A stretch of 26,042 nucleotides of DNA from the IMG/VR virus record IMGVR_UViG_3300048015_000345, positions 1-26,042 of that record. The stretch is one strand, 5' to 3'. This document shows, one piece after another, positions 1 to 8,342 of the stretch (position 1 is its first letter; the number at the start of each line of letters is the position of its first letter). The stretch comes from a virus. The position numbers were made by a program, and so were the translations under genes. Under the pieces are notes generated by a model. It was not told where the DNA came from, ran no database searches, and worked only from the letters and a program-made list of their open reading frames with translations.

Positions 1-666
1 GTGCTCGCCCGCATTCATTCTTTCGTTCTCGTCGGCATCGACGCCATCGCGTGTGAAGTCGAAGCAGATGTTTCACAGCGCGGCCTCGGCAAAGTTACGC
101 TCGTCGGGCTGCCGCAGGCGGCGGTGAAGGAATCGGTTGAACGGGTTCGCCGGGCGATCATCAATTCGGGGTTTTCGTTTCCGGGGCATGCGGTGCTGAT
201 CAATCTCGCGCCGGCGGATGTGAAAAAAGAGGGGCCGAGTCTGGATTTGCCGATCGCGCTGGGGCTGCTTCGGGCGACGAATTTTATCAATACCGATCGG
301 CATAAGGATTTTCTGATCGCGGGGGAACTGGCGCTGGATGGGCGGTTGCGGAAAATCAAAGGGGCGTTGTCGCTGGCGTTGCTTGCAAGATCGCTGGGCA
401 AAACCGGCGTGATTCTGCCGGAGGAAAACAAGCGCGAAGCGGCGGTGGTGGAGGGGATCGAAGTGTATGCGGTTTCGTCCCTCAGCCAGGCGGTGGCGTT
501 CTTGAATGAGATGCTGCCGATCGCTCCGTATGAATTGGACGGCGAGCCATACGCGGTGTCGGCCATTTCATCGCCGCTGGATTTCGCCGATGTGCGCGGG
601 CAGGAAGCGGTCAAGCGCGCAATCACCATCGCGGCGGCGGGATCACACAATATTCTCATGTTGTGA
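1..666 (+). pseudogene. comM: ComM/YifB N-terminal fragment, disrupted by the prophage
   Basis: This is the host gene at the left edge. The product, read from a GTG start, is the N-terminal Lon-protease-like/ChlI domain of the ComM (YifB, Mg-chelatase-like) AAA+ family, with typical stretches such as ARIHSFVLVGIDA near the start, GLPQAAVKESVERVR (about 36-50) and LAPADVKKEGPSLDLPIAL (about 69-87). The last residues, VRGQEAVKRAITIAAAGSHN then ILML, are the segment that in intact family members leads directly into the Walker A loop GPPGxGKT. Here a stop codon follows at once, so the AAA+ domain is missing; family members are normally about 500 residues and this one is 221. ComM is a hexameric branch-migration helicase used in natural transformation. 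The fragment is probably non-functional. The remainder of the gene should lie beyond the other end of the element, outside the window. Confidence 0.9.
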
Positions 667-670
667 ACAA
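650..670. other. Left prophage-chromosome junction (attL region)
   Basis: The ComM reading frame is faithful to the family up to the codons for ILML and then ends in TGA at 664-666, where a glycine codon is expected. The junction therefore lies at or just left of base 663. The sequence right of it (about 667-731) is phage-side non-coding DNA, including an AAAATTTT palindrome at about 671. The exact core cannot be fixed because attR is not in the window. Confidence 0.6.
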
Positions 671-731
671 AATTTTCATCGGTGCGAATTTGATTGATTT
701 GCCCGTGATTTCCCGGCAAAAACTCACGACC

Positions 732-1142
732 TCACGGCACCGGTTGCAGGTGCAACTTCCATAAAATCCAACTGGCGACGACGACCCCGGCAATTTTGAT
801 TGCAAAATCCAGAATCGTTTTCCAACGATCCTGCCCCCGTTCATCATCGCCTTCGACGGCCCTGAGCCGGTCACCCAAAACGGCAAGGGTGCCGGAAAGC
901 CTTTCCAGCTTGTCACCGATCTTTTTGAATTCGGCCTGCTCGCTTTCGATGAGGCAAATACGTTGGGAAATTTCATTGACCTTTTCTGAGGTCCGGCCCT
1001 GCTCGGTTTGCACTTGCCCAACCGAATAACTTACCCCGTGCAATCTTTCATCCAACCGGCCCAACGTGGCATTGACCATGCCCAACGAATCTTGCAACGT
1101 GTAAAGATTCAAACGGGGTTGTTCGATTCGCTCATCACCCAT
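732..1142 (-). CDS. XhlA/holin-like membrane protein with coiled coil
   Basis: The 136-residue product, read from the ATG at 1142, is a charged helical segment followed by a single hydrophobic C-terminal segment (about residues 106-128, around FAIKIAGVVVASWILWKLHL) and a very short tail. This is the layout of XhlA/haemolysin-type accessory lysis proteins and some holins: a coiled coil plus a C-terminal membrane anchor. It is the last phage gene before the chromosome, a common place for lysis functions. A longer reading from the GTG at 1190 would overlap the upstream glycosyltransferase gene. The 1142 start is preferred because TACATA sits 5 nt upstream of it, as at eight other genes here. No endolysin lies beside it, so the lysis role is inferred from layout only. 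Confidence 0.6.
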   Translation of the reverse strand: MGDERIEQPRLNLYTLQDSLGMVNATLGRLDERLHGVSYSVGQVQTEQGRTSEKVNEISQRICLIESEQAEFKKIGDKLERLSGTLAVLGDRLRAVEGDDERGQDRWKTILDFAIKIAGVVVASWILWKLHLQPVP

Positions 1143-1147
1143 GCCTG

Positions 1148-1153
1148 TATGTA
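1148..1153 (-). promoter_or_regulatory. TACATA box before the XhlA-like gene
   Basis: TACATA on the minus strand, 5 nt (CAGGC) before the ATG at 1142 and immediately after the TGA stop (1154-1156) of the glycosyltransferase gene. It is one of nine such boxes placed 4-5 nt from a start codon. Confidence 0.5.
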
Positions 1154-2665
1154 TCAACGAATCGAACCCCTTTTGCCTCCACACCCGCACCCCTTGCGGG
1201 CCTTCTCAGGCACTTTGACCGGTGCCTTTGTGTCAACATTCAAATGAGCAAACACGGCCCCCCAAACGGCCTCGGGGTTGGTCCATGCACTTTCGGGCAA
1301 TTCAATCATCGTGCCTTTGTTGGCCCCCTTAATCAATTCTTTGTAGCTCCACCAATGATAATGGTTCGGTGGTGAGAACATGATTGTTGGCGTGTCCATC
1401 ATTGCGGCCAAATGCGAAACACCCGTATCACCGCCCAAATAAATTCGGCACTTGCCGAGCAAATCCACAGTGCCTGCGGTCGACCCGTCCGGGTGATCCC
1501 ATGCTCTTGCATCTGCTTCCACGTCAACCGATGTTTCGGGCCGTCCAACCAACCCAACTGTTAAACCGGCAGCACGCAAGCTCTGCACGACCTCAGTCCA
1601 GTGTGTCCAATTTTTTTCTTTCCCGTGTTCCCGATATCGAGGGCATACGGCAACGTCGATGTTGGGCAACACCGATTTCACTGAGGGCATGAATTTCGTT
1701 TCAAGGTGACCCCATGCCCAGGGGTTTGGGTAGTCGCCTTTTAGAATGGCATGATGAGGAAATCTATCGGCAAGAATTGCACGGGTTCTAATGTCATCAC
1801 CGCTACCATCTTCGCACCGGTGACTATCCGGTATTCCCTCAGGCCAATCATAAAAGAACTCAGTTGCATGGGGGTACAAACATTCTTCACCACGGCGGCA
1901 ACACACAACAATGTTTTGGGCATTTAGTTCATGCACCCAACGAACGTGCCGACAAATCATCCAACCGAATTCACCATAGTACGGCATCACAACGGCGTTG
2001 GTTAAATTCCGAACGGGGTGATAAATCGCAGGTTCCTCAGGGTCAACCGGACGTGAATCGGAACGGTAAGTCATTGACCCGCCGCCCGGCAACACCGCAA
2101 TTGGAAAACCGGCCCAATGAATCATCGTGCCGAGGCGAAGCTCGCAATAGGCCCCGCACATAGGCAACTTGCTAACCTCAACCAATGCCCGACGTGAGAG
2201 CATTAACCCCGACATTGGCGAAACGGCAACCGCATGAGGAACCCAATCATTGGGCAGGTTGTTCAACTCATGCCAATACACCCAATCATCACGACCCCTC
2301 AACACCGTATCGGCGGCGGCAGCATCGGCATTCCACACCGACCGATAGAACGAACGAACCCCAACCGAGGCATAGGTGTCATATTCAAGAACGATATATC
2401 GTTGCGCTTCAACACGGGCCGGTGAGTTGAACCATTCCAGAATGACCAAATCCAAATTGGCCCAATTGGAACCACTTGCAACCCGCCGGACCTCAACCGC
2501 ATTAGGCAAGGGGTTAGCCCGATATGAGGCACACGCAGGGCCTCCGTCGTCGCACCATAGGGGAATGATTGGCACGTCGGGATTGTGCCGTTGAATTGAT
2601 TCCAAATTCTGGCAGGTGACCTCATCATTTTTATGGTGCGTAAACAGAATGACACAATCCAACAT
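1154..2665 (-). CDS. Two-domain glycosyltransferase (GT-A-like plus GT9-like)
   Basis: The 503-residue product appears to join two sugar-transfer domains. The N-terminal half (about 1-215) looks like a GT-A nucleotide-sugar fold: it opens with CVILFTHHKNDEVTCQNLESI and has an acidic metal-site-like motif VLEYDTY at 92-98. The C-terminal half (about 220-470) resembles GT-B heptosyltransferase/ADP-heptose-type (GT9) enzymes, with the nucleotide-binding signature GGDTGVSHLAAMMDTPT at 411-427. The protein ends in a short basic Cys/Gly tail (KGCGCGGKR). The ATG overlaps the stop of the GT25 gene (TAATG), so the two are translationally coupled in the tail operon. The family assignment of the N-terminal half is tentative. 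The substrate could be the Ser-rich tail protein or host surface glycans; the sequence does not say which. Confidence 0.75.
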   Translation of the reverse strand: MLDCVILFTHHKNDEVTCQNLESIQRHNPDVPIIPLWCDDGGPACASYRANPLPNAVEVRRVASGSNWANLDLVILEWFNSPARVEAQRYIVLEYDTYASVGVRSFYRSVWNADAAAADTVLRGRDDWVYWHELNNLPNDWVPHAVAVSPMSGLMLSRRALVEVSKLPMCGAYCELRLGTMIHWAGFPIAVLPGGGSMTYRSDSRPVDPEEPAIYHPVRNLTNAVVMPYYGEFGWMICRHVRWVHELNAQNIVVCCRRGEECLYPHATEFFYDWPEGIPDSHRCEDGSGDDIRTRAILADRFPHHAILKGDYPNPWAWGHLETKFMPSVKSVLPNIDVAVCPRYREHGKEKNWTHWTEVVQSLRAAGLTVGLVGRPETSVDVEADARAWDHPDGSTAGTVDLLGKCRIYLGGDTGVSHLAAMMDTPTIMFSPPNHYHWWSYKELIKGANKGTMIELPESAWTNPEAVWGAVFAHLNVDTKAPVKVPEKARKGCGCGGKRGSIR

Positions 2666-3624
2666 TAGACCCCCAACGCCATTTTAATTTCAACAGGCAA
2701 CCGTTCCATTGCCTCATCTATAGAGGCGGCACACACTGAAAAAACCGGGTCCAATGTGTGCGGTTGCAAGGCCATTGCGAGAGCATGAGGGTGAACGATT
2801 GCAACCACCGAACCGGCGGCAAGTGCATCGACCTGGGACTTCTCGATTTGCCCCCTTAGTTTTCCGATATGCAAATCATCGGGCCTTAGAACGGTCAATA
2901 GTTTTTGCCTTGCCATTTCCTCAACAACGTCGTCGGGTGCGTGCAAAATTAAGATTGGCCTTCTATCACCGCCCATGATCCAATGTTCTGACCCCTTATC
3001 TTTGCCCTCGATATCCGACCAACTCGCCCGTTGTCCGGCAATTTGAATGCGAGGCCCATACACTTTATGTGCCTTGCATATGGCACTAATCAAATGATCG
3101 GCATGGCCTGAGGTCGAAACAAAATGCCGGTAGAGGGTCTTACAGAAATCGAGTGTTGCAATGTAGAAGTGTGTGCGGTTCATTCCCGGCAACTTTAGAA
3201 CCCTATCGTTCATCTTTTCCGGCACCCCATCCCAAGGTTGGTAACCGGGCAACAATAGTTCCCAATCATCGGGAACCGATGATAGGAACCGTTTCATTTC
3301 ACCGACAAAGTCACGACCCCGAAGAACCTCAAAATCATCCTCCAACATGATGATGCCGGGTTGGTTGTTTTCAATTGCGGCACCGAGGCATTCTTCGTGT
3401 GACCTCTTGCACCCATAGGCCCCGGACATACCGCCGCCCAAATGCTCAGGGAGCGGCAAGGCCCAACCGTTGATTGCCTGAAATGTTGTAGGCCATTGAA
3501 ATAGTTCGGACCAACTGCAGGCCCTCAATTGTGCGTGAGTATCGGCCAACCGGTCGGTTCTACTCTTTAGGTTGATGAGAAACACGGGCCATGTTTTGAG
3601 GTCCGCAATTGCCCGGTCATTCAT
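2665..3624 (-). CDS. GT25-family glycosyltransferase
   Basis: The 319-residue product shows the landmarks of glycosyltransferase family 25 (LPS-type sugar transferases): VFLINLKSRTDR at 14-25 matching the family's opening strand, GCKRSH at 71-76, and the metal-binding MLEDDFE at 93-99. The rest is typical in size for the family. It has a good ribosome-binding site, GGAGG, 4 nt before the ATG. The start lies 8 nt inside the end of the Ser-rich tail protein gene, and its stop overlaps the next glycosyltransferase (TAATG). In bacteria this family adds galactose or glucose to lipooligosaccharide, and other members modify proteins. Its position directly after a very Ser-rich structural protein makes tail-protein O-glycosylation a reasonable inference. 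Confidence 0.85.
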   Translation of the reverse strand: MNDRAIADLKTWPVFLINLKSRTDRLADTHAQLRACSWSELFQWPTTFQAINGWALPLPEHLGGGMSGAYGCKRSHEECLGAAIENNQPGIIMLEDDFEVLRGRDFVGEMKRFLSSVPDDWELLLPGYQPWDGVPEKMNDRVLKLPGMNRTHFYIATLDFCKTLYRHFVSTSGHADHLISAICKAHKVYGPRIQIAGQRASWSDIEGKDKGSEHWIMGGDRRPILILHAPDDVVEEMARQKLLTVLRPDDLHIGKLRGQIEKSQVDALAAGSVVAIVHPHALAMALQPHTLDPVFSVCAASIDEAMERLPVEIKMALGV

Positions 3625-5434
3625 TGGCCTCCGTTATTCCCGGCACGAATCGGGGCCGTGCAACCTCAACCGGCGGGCCTTGCCATTCCAGTTTCTTACC
3701 GCTTCCCGATGAGCCTGAGGAATGCGACGAACCTGAAGGGCAGGCACAATCACTTGGCGTGTCGGTGCGTGCTGGCGGCAACGGCGGTTGAGTTGTTGAC
3801 GGCCCCTGCGTGTACCAATAGGCACAGGTCAAAGAACCATCATTACCCGTAGACGTGCCAAACAGGCCCCATGATCCGACCGGCATCGTTTGACCGTTGC
3901 CGTTGATTGGAACCGTTGAACCAGCGGCCCCGAGGTTTTCCAACGACAACCACGCACCGGCGGCACAACTGTATTCTTGCAAGGTCACCCAATATTGCGG
4001 TGTCGTCGATGAACCCGAGGAACCCGACGACGTTGAGCCGGACGATACAGAACCGGACAACGACGAACCCGAACCACTTGCACTGCCAGTTGAACCCGAT
4101 GAGCCTGAGGAACCCGACGATTGAGACGATTGAGACGATCCACCGCCGCCACCGGTTGACGACGAACCGCAGCAACATGGAATAGATGATTGTGAGGATG
4201 AACCATCGGAAAAACTTACGGTGAGGGTGCATCCCGAAATTGAAACATTGGTAACATAGGTGCCGGTGCCGCCACCACCTGAGCCGGAACCCGACGACGT
4301 AGACGTAGACGACGTTGATGAACCTGAGGAGGCACCACTTGAACCCGACGACGGGCAATTGTTGGGTGTATACGTTAGCCCCGCTGATGGTGCCGCCGGG
4401 AATGCCCCGCAGGGTACCGTTTGCTCAGGCCCGTTGCATGTTGCACCGGAAATATAGTAATAGGCATTCTGCCCCGTGCCGGTCCAAACGCCAGTTTGAA
4501 CGCTACCGGTTGGCATACAGTTGACACCGTCACGAATCACCGGCCCCCAGGTCTTAGTCTGACAGTTGTAGGTTGCCGAAAAAGCGAAATAACAAGTGAA
4601 TGCCCCGCCTGAGGAACCGGAACCCGATGAACTAGACGAACCGCAATTAGGTGTCGTGGTTGGTAATGTCGTTGGTTCCGCCGGGAAGTTGCCGCAACCG
4701 TGCGTCTGCTCAGGGCCGGGGCAGGGGTTGCCTTGAATGTACCAATATGCTGAGGTGCTATTGGGGTTAGCTTGAACCCAGGTGTTGAATTGCAATGCCC
4801 CGATTGGCATACAATTCACGCCAGATTTTTGAGGCGGTCCCCATACTTTTGTTATGCAATTATAAATCGACACATAGGCAAACACGCAGGCATAGTTGCC
4901 CGATGAACTAGACAACGACGACGTGCCTGAGCCGGGGCAACAGGTGCCTGCCCCAGGTGCCGTTGAAGAGGTCGCATTTTCATAGGCAAAGGAATAAACG
5001 GGCGTGCGGTCATTCCCCGGTGTGACCTCGGGGAAATCCATCCTCATCCACACAATCGGTGACCCCTGAACCGGCAATACAAATAATGACGACGATATTG
5101 ATTGTGAATCCCCTTGAATTCCCGAGGCCGTGTTGCTGGCCTCAACCGCATTTAATGCGTAGGTCGTCGCACCGTTGCAACAATCACCCGTGCGGCCATT
5201 CTCTTTATTCACCCACTCATCATTAGAATCACGCACGACCTCAACCCAACCATATTTCCAACGGTTCGGGGCAAAGGTGCAATAGCATTCAAGCCGTGAC
5301 CAAAACCCCCGTTCGTTATAGGATCGTTTCAACGAACGATTGCCGATGTTGTTCACCGGTTGGTTGTTCACGGACTCCACGGCGGCAACGATTTTTTTCG
5401 CTGCCCCCAATGTGAATGATGCGGTTTGTGCCAT
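3617..5434 (-). CDS. Ser/Gly/Cys-rich modular tail protein
   Basis: The 605-residue product has an N-terminal domain (about 1-155) and then three related Cys- and Trp/Tyr-containing modules at about 181-255, 279-349 and 480-555. They are separated by low-complexity linkers made almost only of Ser, Gly and Thr (about 160-178, 262-278, 360-393 and 412-478). Modules one and two share clear landmarks: YNCxTKxWGP, GVNCMPxG, AYWYI or YYYI, then GPEQTxxCGxFPA. A further cysteine cluster (PCCCG) lies near 420. The start overlaps the upstream stop (TAATG). Position after the tape measure suggests a tail-tip or receptor-binding protein displayed outside the virion. The paired cysteines suggest disulfides, and the Ser/Thr linkers are plausible O-glycosylation substrates for the two glycosyltransferases that follow. 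I recognise no named family. Confidence 0.7.
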   Translation of the reverse strand: MAQTASFTLGAAKKIVAAVESVNNQPVNNIGNRSLKRSYNERGFWSRLECYCTFAPNRWKYGWVEVVRDSNDEWVNKENGRTGDCCNGATTYALNAVEASNTASGIQGDSQSISSSLFVLPVQGSPIVWMRMDFPEVTPGNDRTPVYSFAYENATSSTAPGAGTCCPGSGTSSLSSSSGNYACVFAYVSIYNCITKVWGPPQKSGVNCMPIGALQFNTWVQANPNSTSAYWYIQGNPCPGPEQTHGCGNFPAEPTTLPTTTPNCGSSSSSGSGSSGGAFTCYFAFSATYNCQTKTWGPVIRDGVNCMPTGSVQTGVWTGTGQNAYYYISGATCNGPEQTVPCGAFPAAPSAGLTYTPNNCPSSGSSGASSGSSTSSTSTSSGSGSGGGGTGTYVTNVSISGCTLTVSFSDGSSSQSSIPCCCGSSSTGGGGGSSQSSQSSGSSGSSGSTGSASGSGSSLSGSVSSGSTSSGSSGSSTTPQYWVTLQEYSCAAGAWLSLENLGAAGSTVPINGNGQTMPVGSWGLFGTSTGNDGSLTCAYWYTQGPSTTQPPLPPARTDTPSDCACPSGSSHSSGSSGSGKKLEWQGPPVEVARPRFVPGITEANE

Positions 5435-6327
5435 TAGCTCAGGCCCCCAAAGAATGCCGTGAAGTCTGCCTCCTGCTCAATATTGAAAGTGAGGAACACC
5501 GGTTGTGCGCCGGGTGCCAACTCATCCCCGTCGCCGTCCAACAATGCCGGTGCCGAAAGCAGGTCACCGTTCTTATCCTTAATCTGAACCAATTCATCGT
5601 TGTCGTCGGTCGTGTAATAACCGGCGTCCAACACATTTTCCGTGAACCCATCGGTTCTAACAAGAAGGTTGATTGTCACCGTGTAAGTTGCGGTGCCATC
5701 ATTCAACGGGATTGAACCACTTTGTTCAGCATCCACACATTTAACGGTGCGTGTGTCAAATGATCGTGAGATACCCGGCAAGTTAAGAGTGACGGAACCG
5801 GAATTAACCTTGCCCCTCACACCATTGAATGATGCCGATTGTTCCAATGTCGTTTGATAAGAGATTGAAATCGTTTCATCGACATAGGTCACCGTCAAAG
5901 CGGGGTCAAAGGGTTGATTTGCTGAGTTGACGATTGCATTGTTGTCGTTGTCAAAGACGGCATTTTGTTGGTAATCCTGCCCTGCGAACGTAACATTTAC
6001 GTTCCATTTGGTGTTAGATTGTGAGGGCGTATATTGCCAAAGGCCCTGTATCTGCACCGCATATGTGTATGGTCCAATGCGTGTTGGTTGTGATGAGTTG
6101 ACTAGAAACAACGTGCCGTCATATTCCAGATACGAACCTAGAGCCGGAACGGTGTTGGTGCCGTCACTGGCGGTCATTGCCGATACAGGGTCACCCCGCC
6201 AAGTTTGATCGGTGGTTGCACTCCATGTTTGCGTGACCGTGACCGTAACAGAACCATCAGTGCCAACCTTGCCGGTCACCTGATCTTCTCTAGTGCGGTC
6301 TAATGCTACTGTTGCCCATGATCCCAC
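5434..6327 (-). CDS. Putative tail-tip (distal/minor tail) protein
   Basis: The 297-residue product is rich in beta-strand-type sequence and contains no motif I can name. The reading starts at GTG 6327, where GGGGGA lies about 4 nt upstream, 12 nt after the tape-measure stop; an ATG two bases away is in another frame. The C-terminal part has acidic, Asp/Asn-rich stretches (about 240-270: DDNDELVQIKDKNGDLL, DGDGDEL) that could bind Ca2+. In siphoviruses the gene after the tape measure usually encodes the distal tail protein or another baseplate component, so the call rests mainly on position. The stop overlaps the start of the Ser-rich protein gene. Confidence 0.55.
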   Translation of the reverse strand: MGSWATVALDRTREDQVTGKVGTDGSVTVTVTQTWSATTDQTWRGDPVSAMTASDGTNTVPALGSYLEYDGTLFLVNSSQPTRIGPYTYAVQIQGLWQYTPSQSNTKWNVNVTFAGQDYQQNAVFDNDNNAIVNSANQPFDPALTVTYVDETISISYQTTLEQSASFNGVRGKVNSGSVTLNLPGISRSFDTRTVKCVDAEQSGSIPLNDGTATYTVTINLLVRTDGFTENVLDAGYYTTDDNDELVQIKDKNGDLLSAPALLDGDGDELAPGAQPVFLTFNIEQEADFTAFFGGLS

Positions 6328-6339
6328 ATTCCCCCAATC

Positions 6340-8163
6340 TTAAAAGTTTATAATCGTGTTCTGGTCCTGCTGGTCATCCTGTCCAAAGTTATAGAGTTGT
6401 TGCAGGTAATATTGAATTTGCTGTTGAATGGCTAAATTTTGTTTTGCCAGTGCAACCTGTTGTGCGGCGGGGTCTGCGTGTTTCGGTTCCTGAGGTAACC
6501 GGAAATCAAACCGCCGGACCTCGGCCCCCGCATGTTTATTTTCATCTTTGTTGGCCTTGCCTAATTCTTTGCCCTGCTTGTCTATTGCCTCACTGGCCTG
6601 TTGAGCCGTCAAAAGACCCTCGGTATATAGAGCGTTGATTTTGTCCGTTTCATCTTTGAATTTCTCCAAAGGTGACATTGACGATTCAATCAATCGCTTG
6701 GCATCCTCACTATCTTTTTTGAATTGTTCGGCGGCATCACTCTGCTTTTGCAAGGCATCGGCCTGCTTTAATTGGGCATCGTTGGCCCCGTCCCTTTTGA
6801 GGTCGTCTAATTTCTTTTTTGCTTCGGTCATTCCGACCTGTGCGGCCTCACGTTGTAGAGAGGTCATTTCCTCAACTACTTTTTTCTGTTGTTCGATGGT
6901 TTTTAGGGCGGCGTCCTCGGCCTGCTGGCGTTGGTTGAGTTGGGCAAACATATCCCTTTGCCCGGCATCGTCGGTGTGAAGTTTGGCCCATTGTTCGGCA
7001 ACCTTTTCGTCGGCACCCTGTTGCAATGCGTCAATCTTTGCCGCCGTCTCATCCAACTGTTTAGACCATTCTTTCAGGCCCTCGGTGTTCTTTTTGTAGG
7101 TTTCTTCGGCCTTGGTCTTTGCAAGGAGGTCCAATGCTTTTTGGACCTCACCGGCACCGCCGCCTAGTTTGTAAATCTCATCTCTGACTTTCCCCACGGA
7201 GTCGGGTTTCAAGTCGTCCAACTTTTTTTGCAGATCGTCAAGGTATTCGATTACGGGGGAACGTTCGGCCGCACGTTGTTCACCGACGATAGCAATAGAT
7301 GCGGCTTTGGCGGCGTCGGTGATTTTCTGTTGTTGATCCTTTGCCGCATTGGTGAGGCTTAACATCGTGCCTACCAATTGGGTTATGTTGGTGTTGAGGG
7401 TCTTCCATTCAGCGGAACCGGCTGAAGCGTGCAAAAGTTCCTGCCTCATCTGATTCAACACCGGCTGCAACTTGTCACGTTCGGCCTTAACCGAATCGTC
7501 GATGCCCTTCATTTGCTCATCAAATTGATGTTTAAGGTCATCCTGCTTTTGAGCGAATGAGAAATCGACCTCGTATTTCTTGCGAGCCTCAGGGGGCAGC
7601 ATAGATTCGACAACCTTAGCGTTGGCCTCGGCGGCAATTTTCCCCCATTCACGAACGGCGTTGGTCGCATCATGCACGAGCTTGACACGGGTCTCCATGA
7701 TTGCGTTGCCCAATTCTGCGGTCTTATTGATATCGTCGATTTGGGATTTCTCATGCGTGAACATTTCACGAATGTTTTGCCCGGCCTCAACGAATGAACC
7801 GAGGATCGGAATTGATTTACCGATGCCAACGGCAAGGCCGGTGCCGTCGATTTGTCCCTTACGGAATTGGTCGGTTAATTCTGCGGCCTTGCCCGTGGCA
7901 TTTTTGAGTCCCTCACCGAGGAGCGTAATACCGGCAACGGCATAACCGCCCCTGAGAGTCTTTCCCAACTCATCTAATGTTGAACCACGGCCTGCACCGG
8001 ATTTGAGGGAATCGAGAACACCCCTGAGACCACCGACCTCGGTTTTAGTTTGCTGTACCTTTTTACGGAACTTTTCGAGGTCACTTTCGGCCTGATTCGT
8101 GCCTTTGGTGAAGGCATCGCTTTGGGCCTCTAGGGTCGTGACTATTTTGCCAAGTGATGCCAT
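6340..8163 (-). CDS. Tape measure protein
   Basis: The 607-residue product is strongly helical and charged (Lys/Glu/Gln-rich, long stretches with coiled-coil character at about 200-540) with a more hydrophobic Gly/Ala/Leu segment near 70-100. That composition, and its place after the tail-chaperone frameshift gene, are the standard signature of a siphovirus tape measure protein, which sets tail length and passes into the host at DNA ejection. By the usual rule of about 1.5 angstroms per residue it would specify a tail of roughly 90 nm, which is short. The ATG overlaps the stop of the small upstream gene (TAATG), with GGGGG about 6 nt upstream. No lytic domain is visible within it. Confidence 0.85.
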   Translation of the reverse strand: MASLGKIVTTLEAQSDAFTKGTNQAESDLEKFRKKVQQTKTEVGGLRGVLDSLKSGAGRGSTLDELGKTLRGGYAVAGITLLGEGLKNATGKAAELTDQFRKGQIDGTGLAVGIGKSIPILGSFVEAGQNIREMFTHEKSQIDDINKTAELGNAIMETRVKLVHDATNAVREWGKIAAEANAKVVESMLPPEARKKYEVDFSFAQKQDDLKHQFDEQMKGIDDSVKAERDKLQPVLNQMRQELLHASAGSAEWKTLNTNITQLVGTMLSLTNAAKDQQQKITDAAKAASIAIVGEQRAAERSPVIEYLDDLQKKLDDLKPDSVGKVRDEIYKLGGGAGEVQKALDLLAKTKAEETYKKNTEGLKEWSKQLDETAAKIDALQQGADEKVAEQWAKLHTDDAGQRDMFAQLNQRQQAEDAALKTIEQQKKVVEEMTSLQREAAQVGMTEAKKKLDDLKRDGANDAQLKQADALQKQSDAAEQFKKDSEDAKRLIESSMSPLEKFKDETDKINALYTEGLLTAQQASEAIDKQGKELGKANKDENKHAGAEVRRFDFRLPQEPKHADPAAQQVALAKQNLAIQQQIQYYLQQLYNFGQDDQQDQNTIINF

Positions 8164-8342
8164 TATTTGCCCCCGTTTCTCTTGTTCTTATGGTTGGCAT
8201 TGACAATGGCCTTCAACCGGGTTTGGATTTGTTTCAACTCATATTGGAATTCTTTCAACTCAGCTTGAACATTGCGTGACAATTGACAAAAAACGTTGTC
8301 GTCGGCACGAAATGAATGGATTTGATCGAACGTTACTTTCAC
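8163..8342 (-). CDS. Small protein between tail chaperone and tape measure
   Basis: A 59-codon frame runs from a GTG at 8342 to a TAA whose last base is the first base of the tape-measure ATG (TAATG). Its GTG overlaps the TGA stop of the frameshifted chaperone product (GTGA). The product starts VKVTFDQIHSFRADDN, continues through a Gln/Glu/Lys-rich helical stretch (QAELKEFQYELKQIQ) and ends in a basic tail (NHKNKRNGGK). Tight overlap at both ends fits a real, translationally coupled gene. I do not recognise a family; position would fit a tail-assembly accessory protein. Confidence 0.55.
   Translation of the reverse strand: MKVTFDQIHSFRADDNVFCQLSRNVQAELKEFQYELKQIQTRLKAIVNANHKNKRNGGK

Noticed and set aside
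15-719. Long minus-strand frame (234 codons) opposite comM
   Set aside because: It is antisense to a clear ComM coding region and shows no family features; it follows from the codon pattern of the real gene.
3843-4358. 171-codon minus-strand frame inside the Ser-rich tail gene
   Set aside because: It is an alternate frame of the Ser/Gly repeat region, low complexity and without its own start context.
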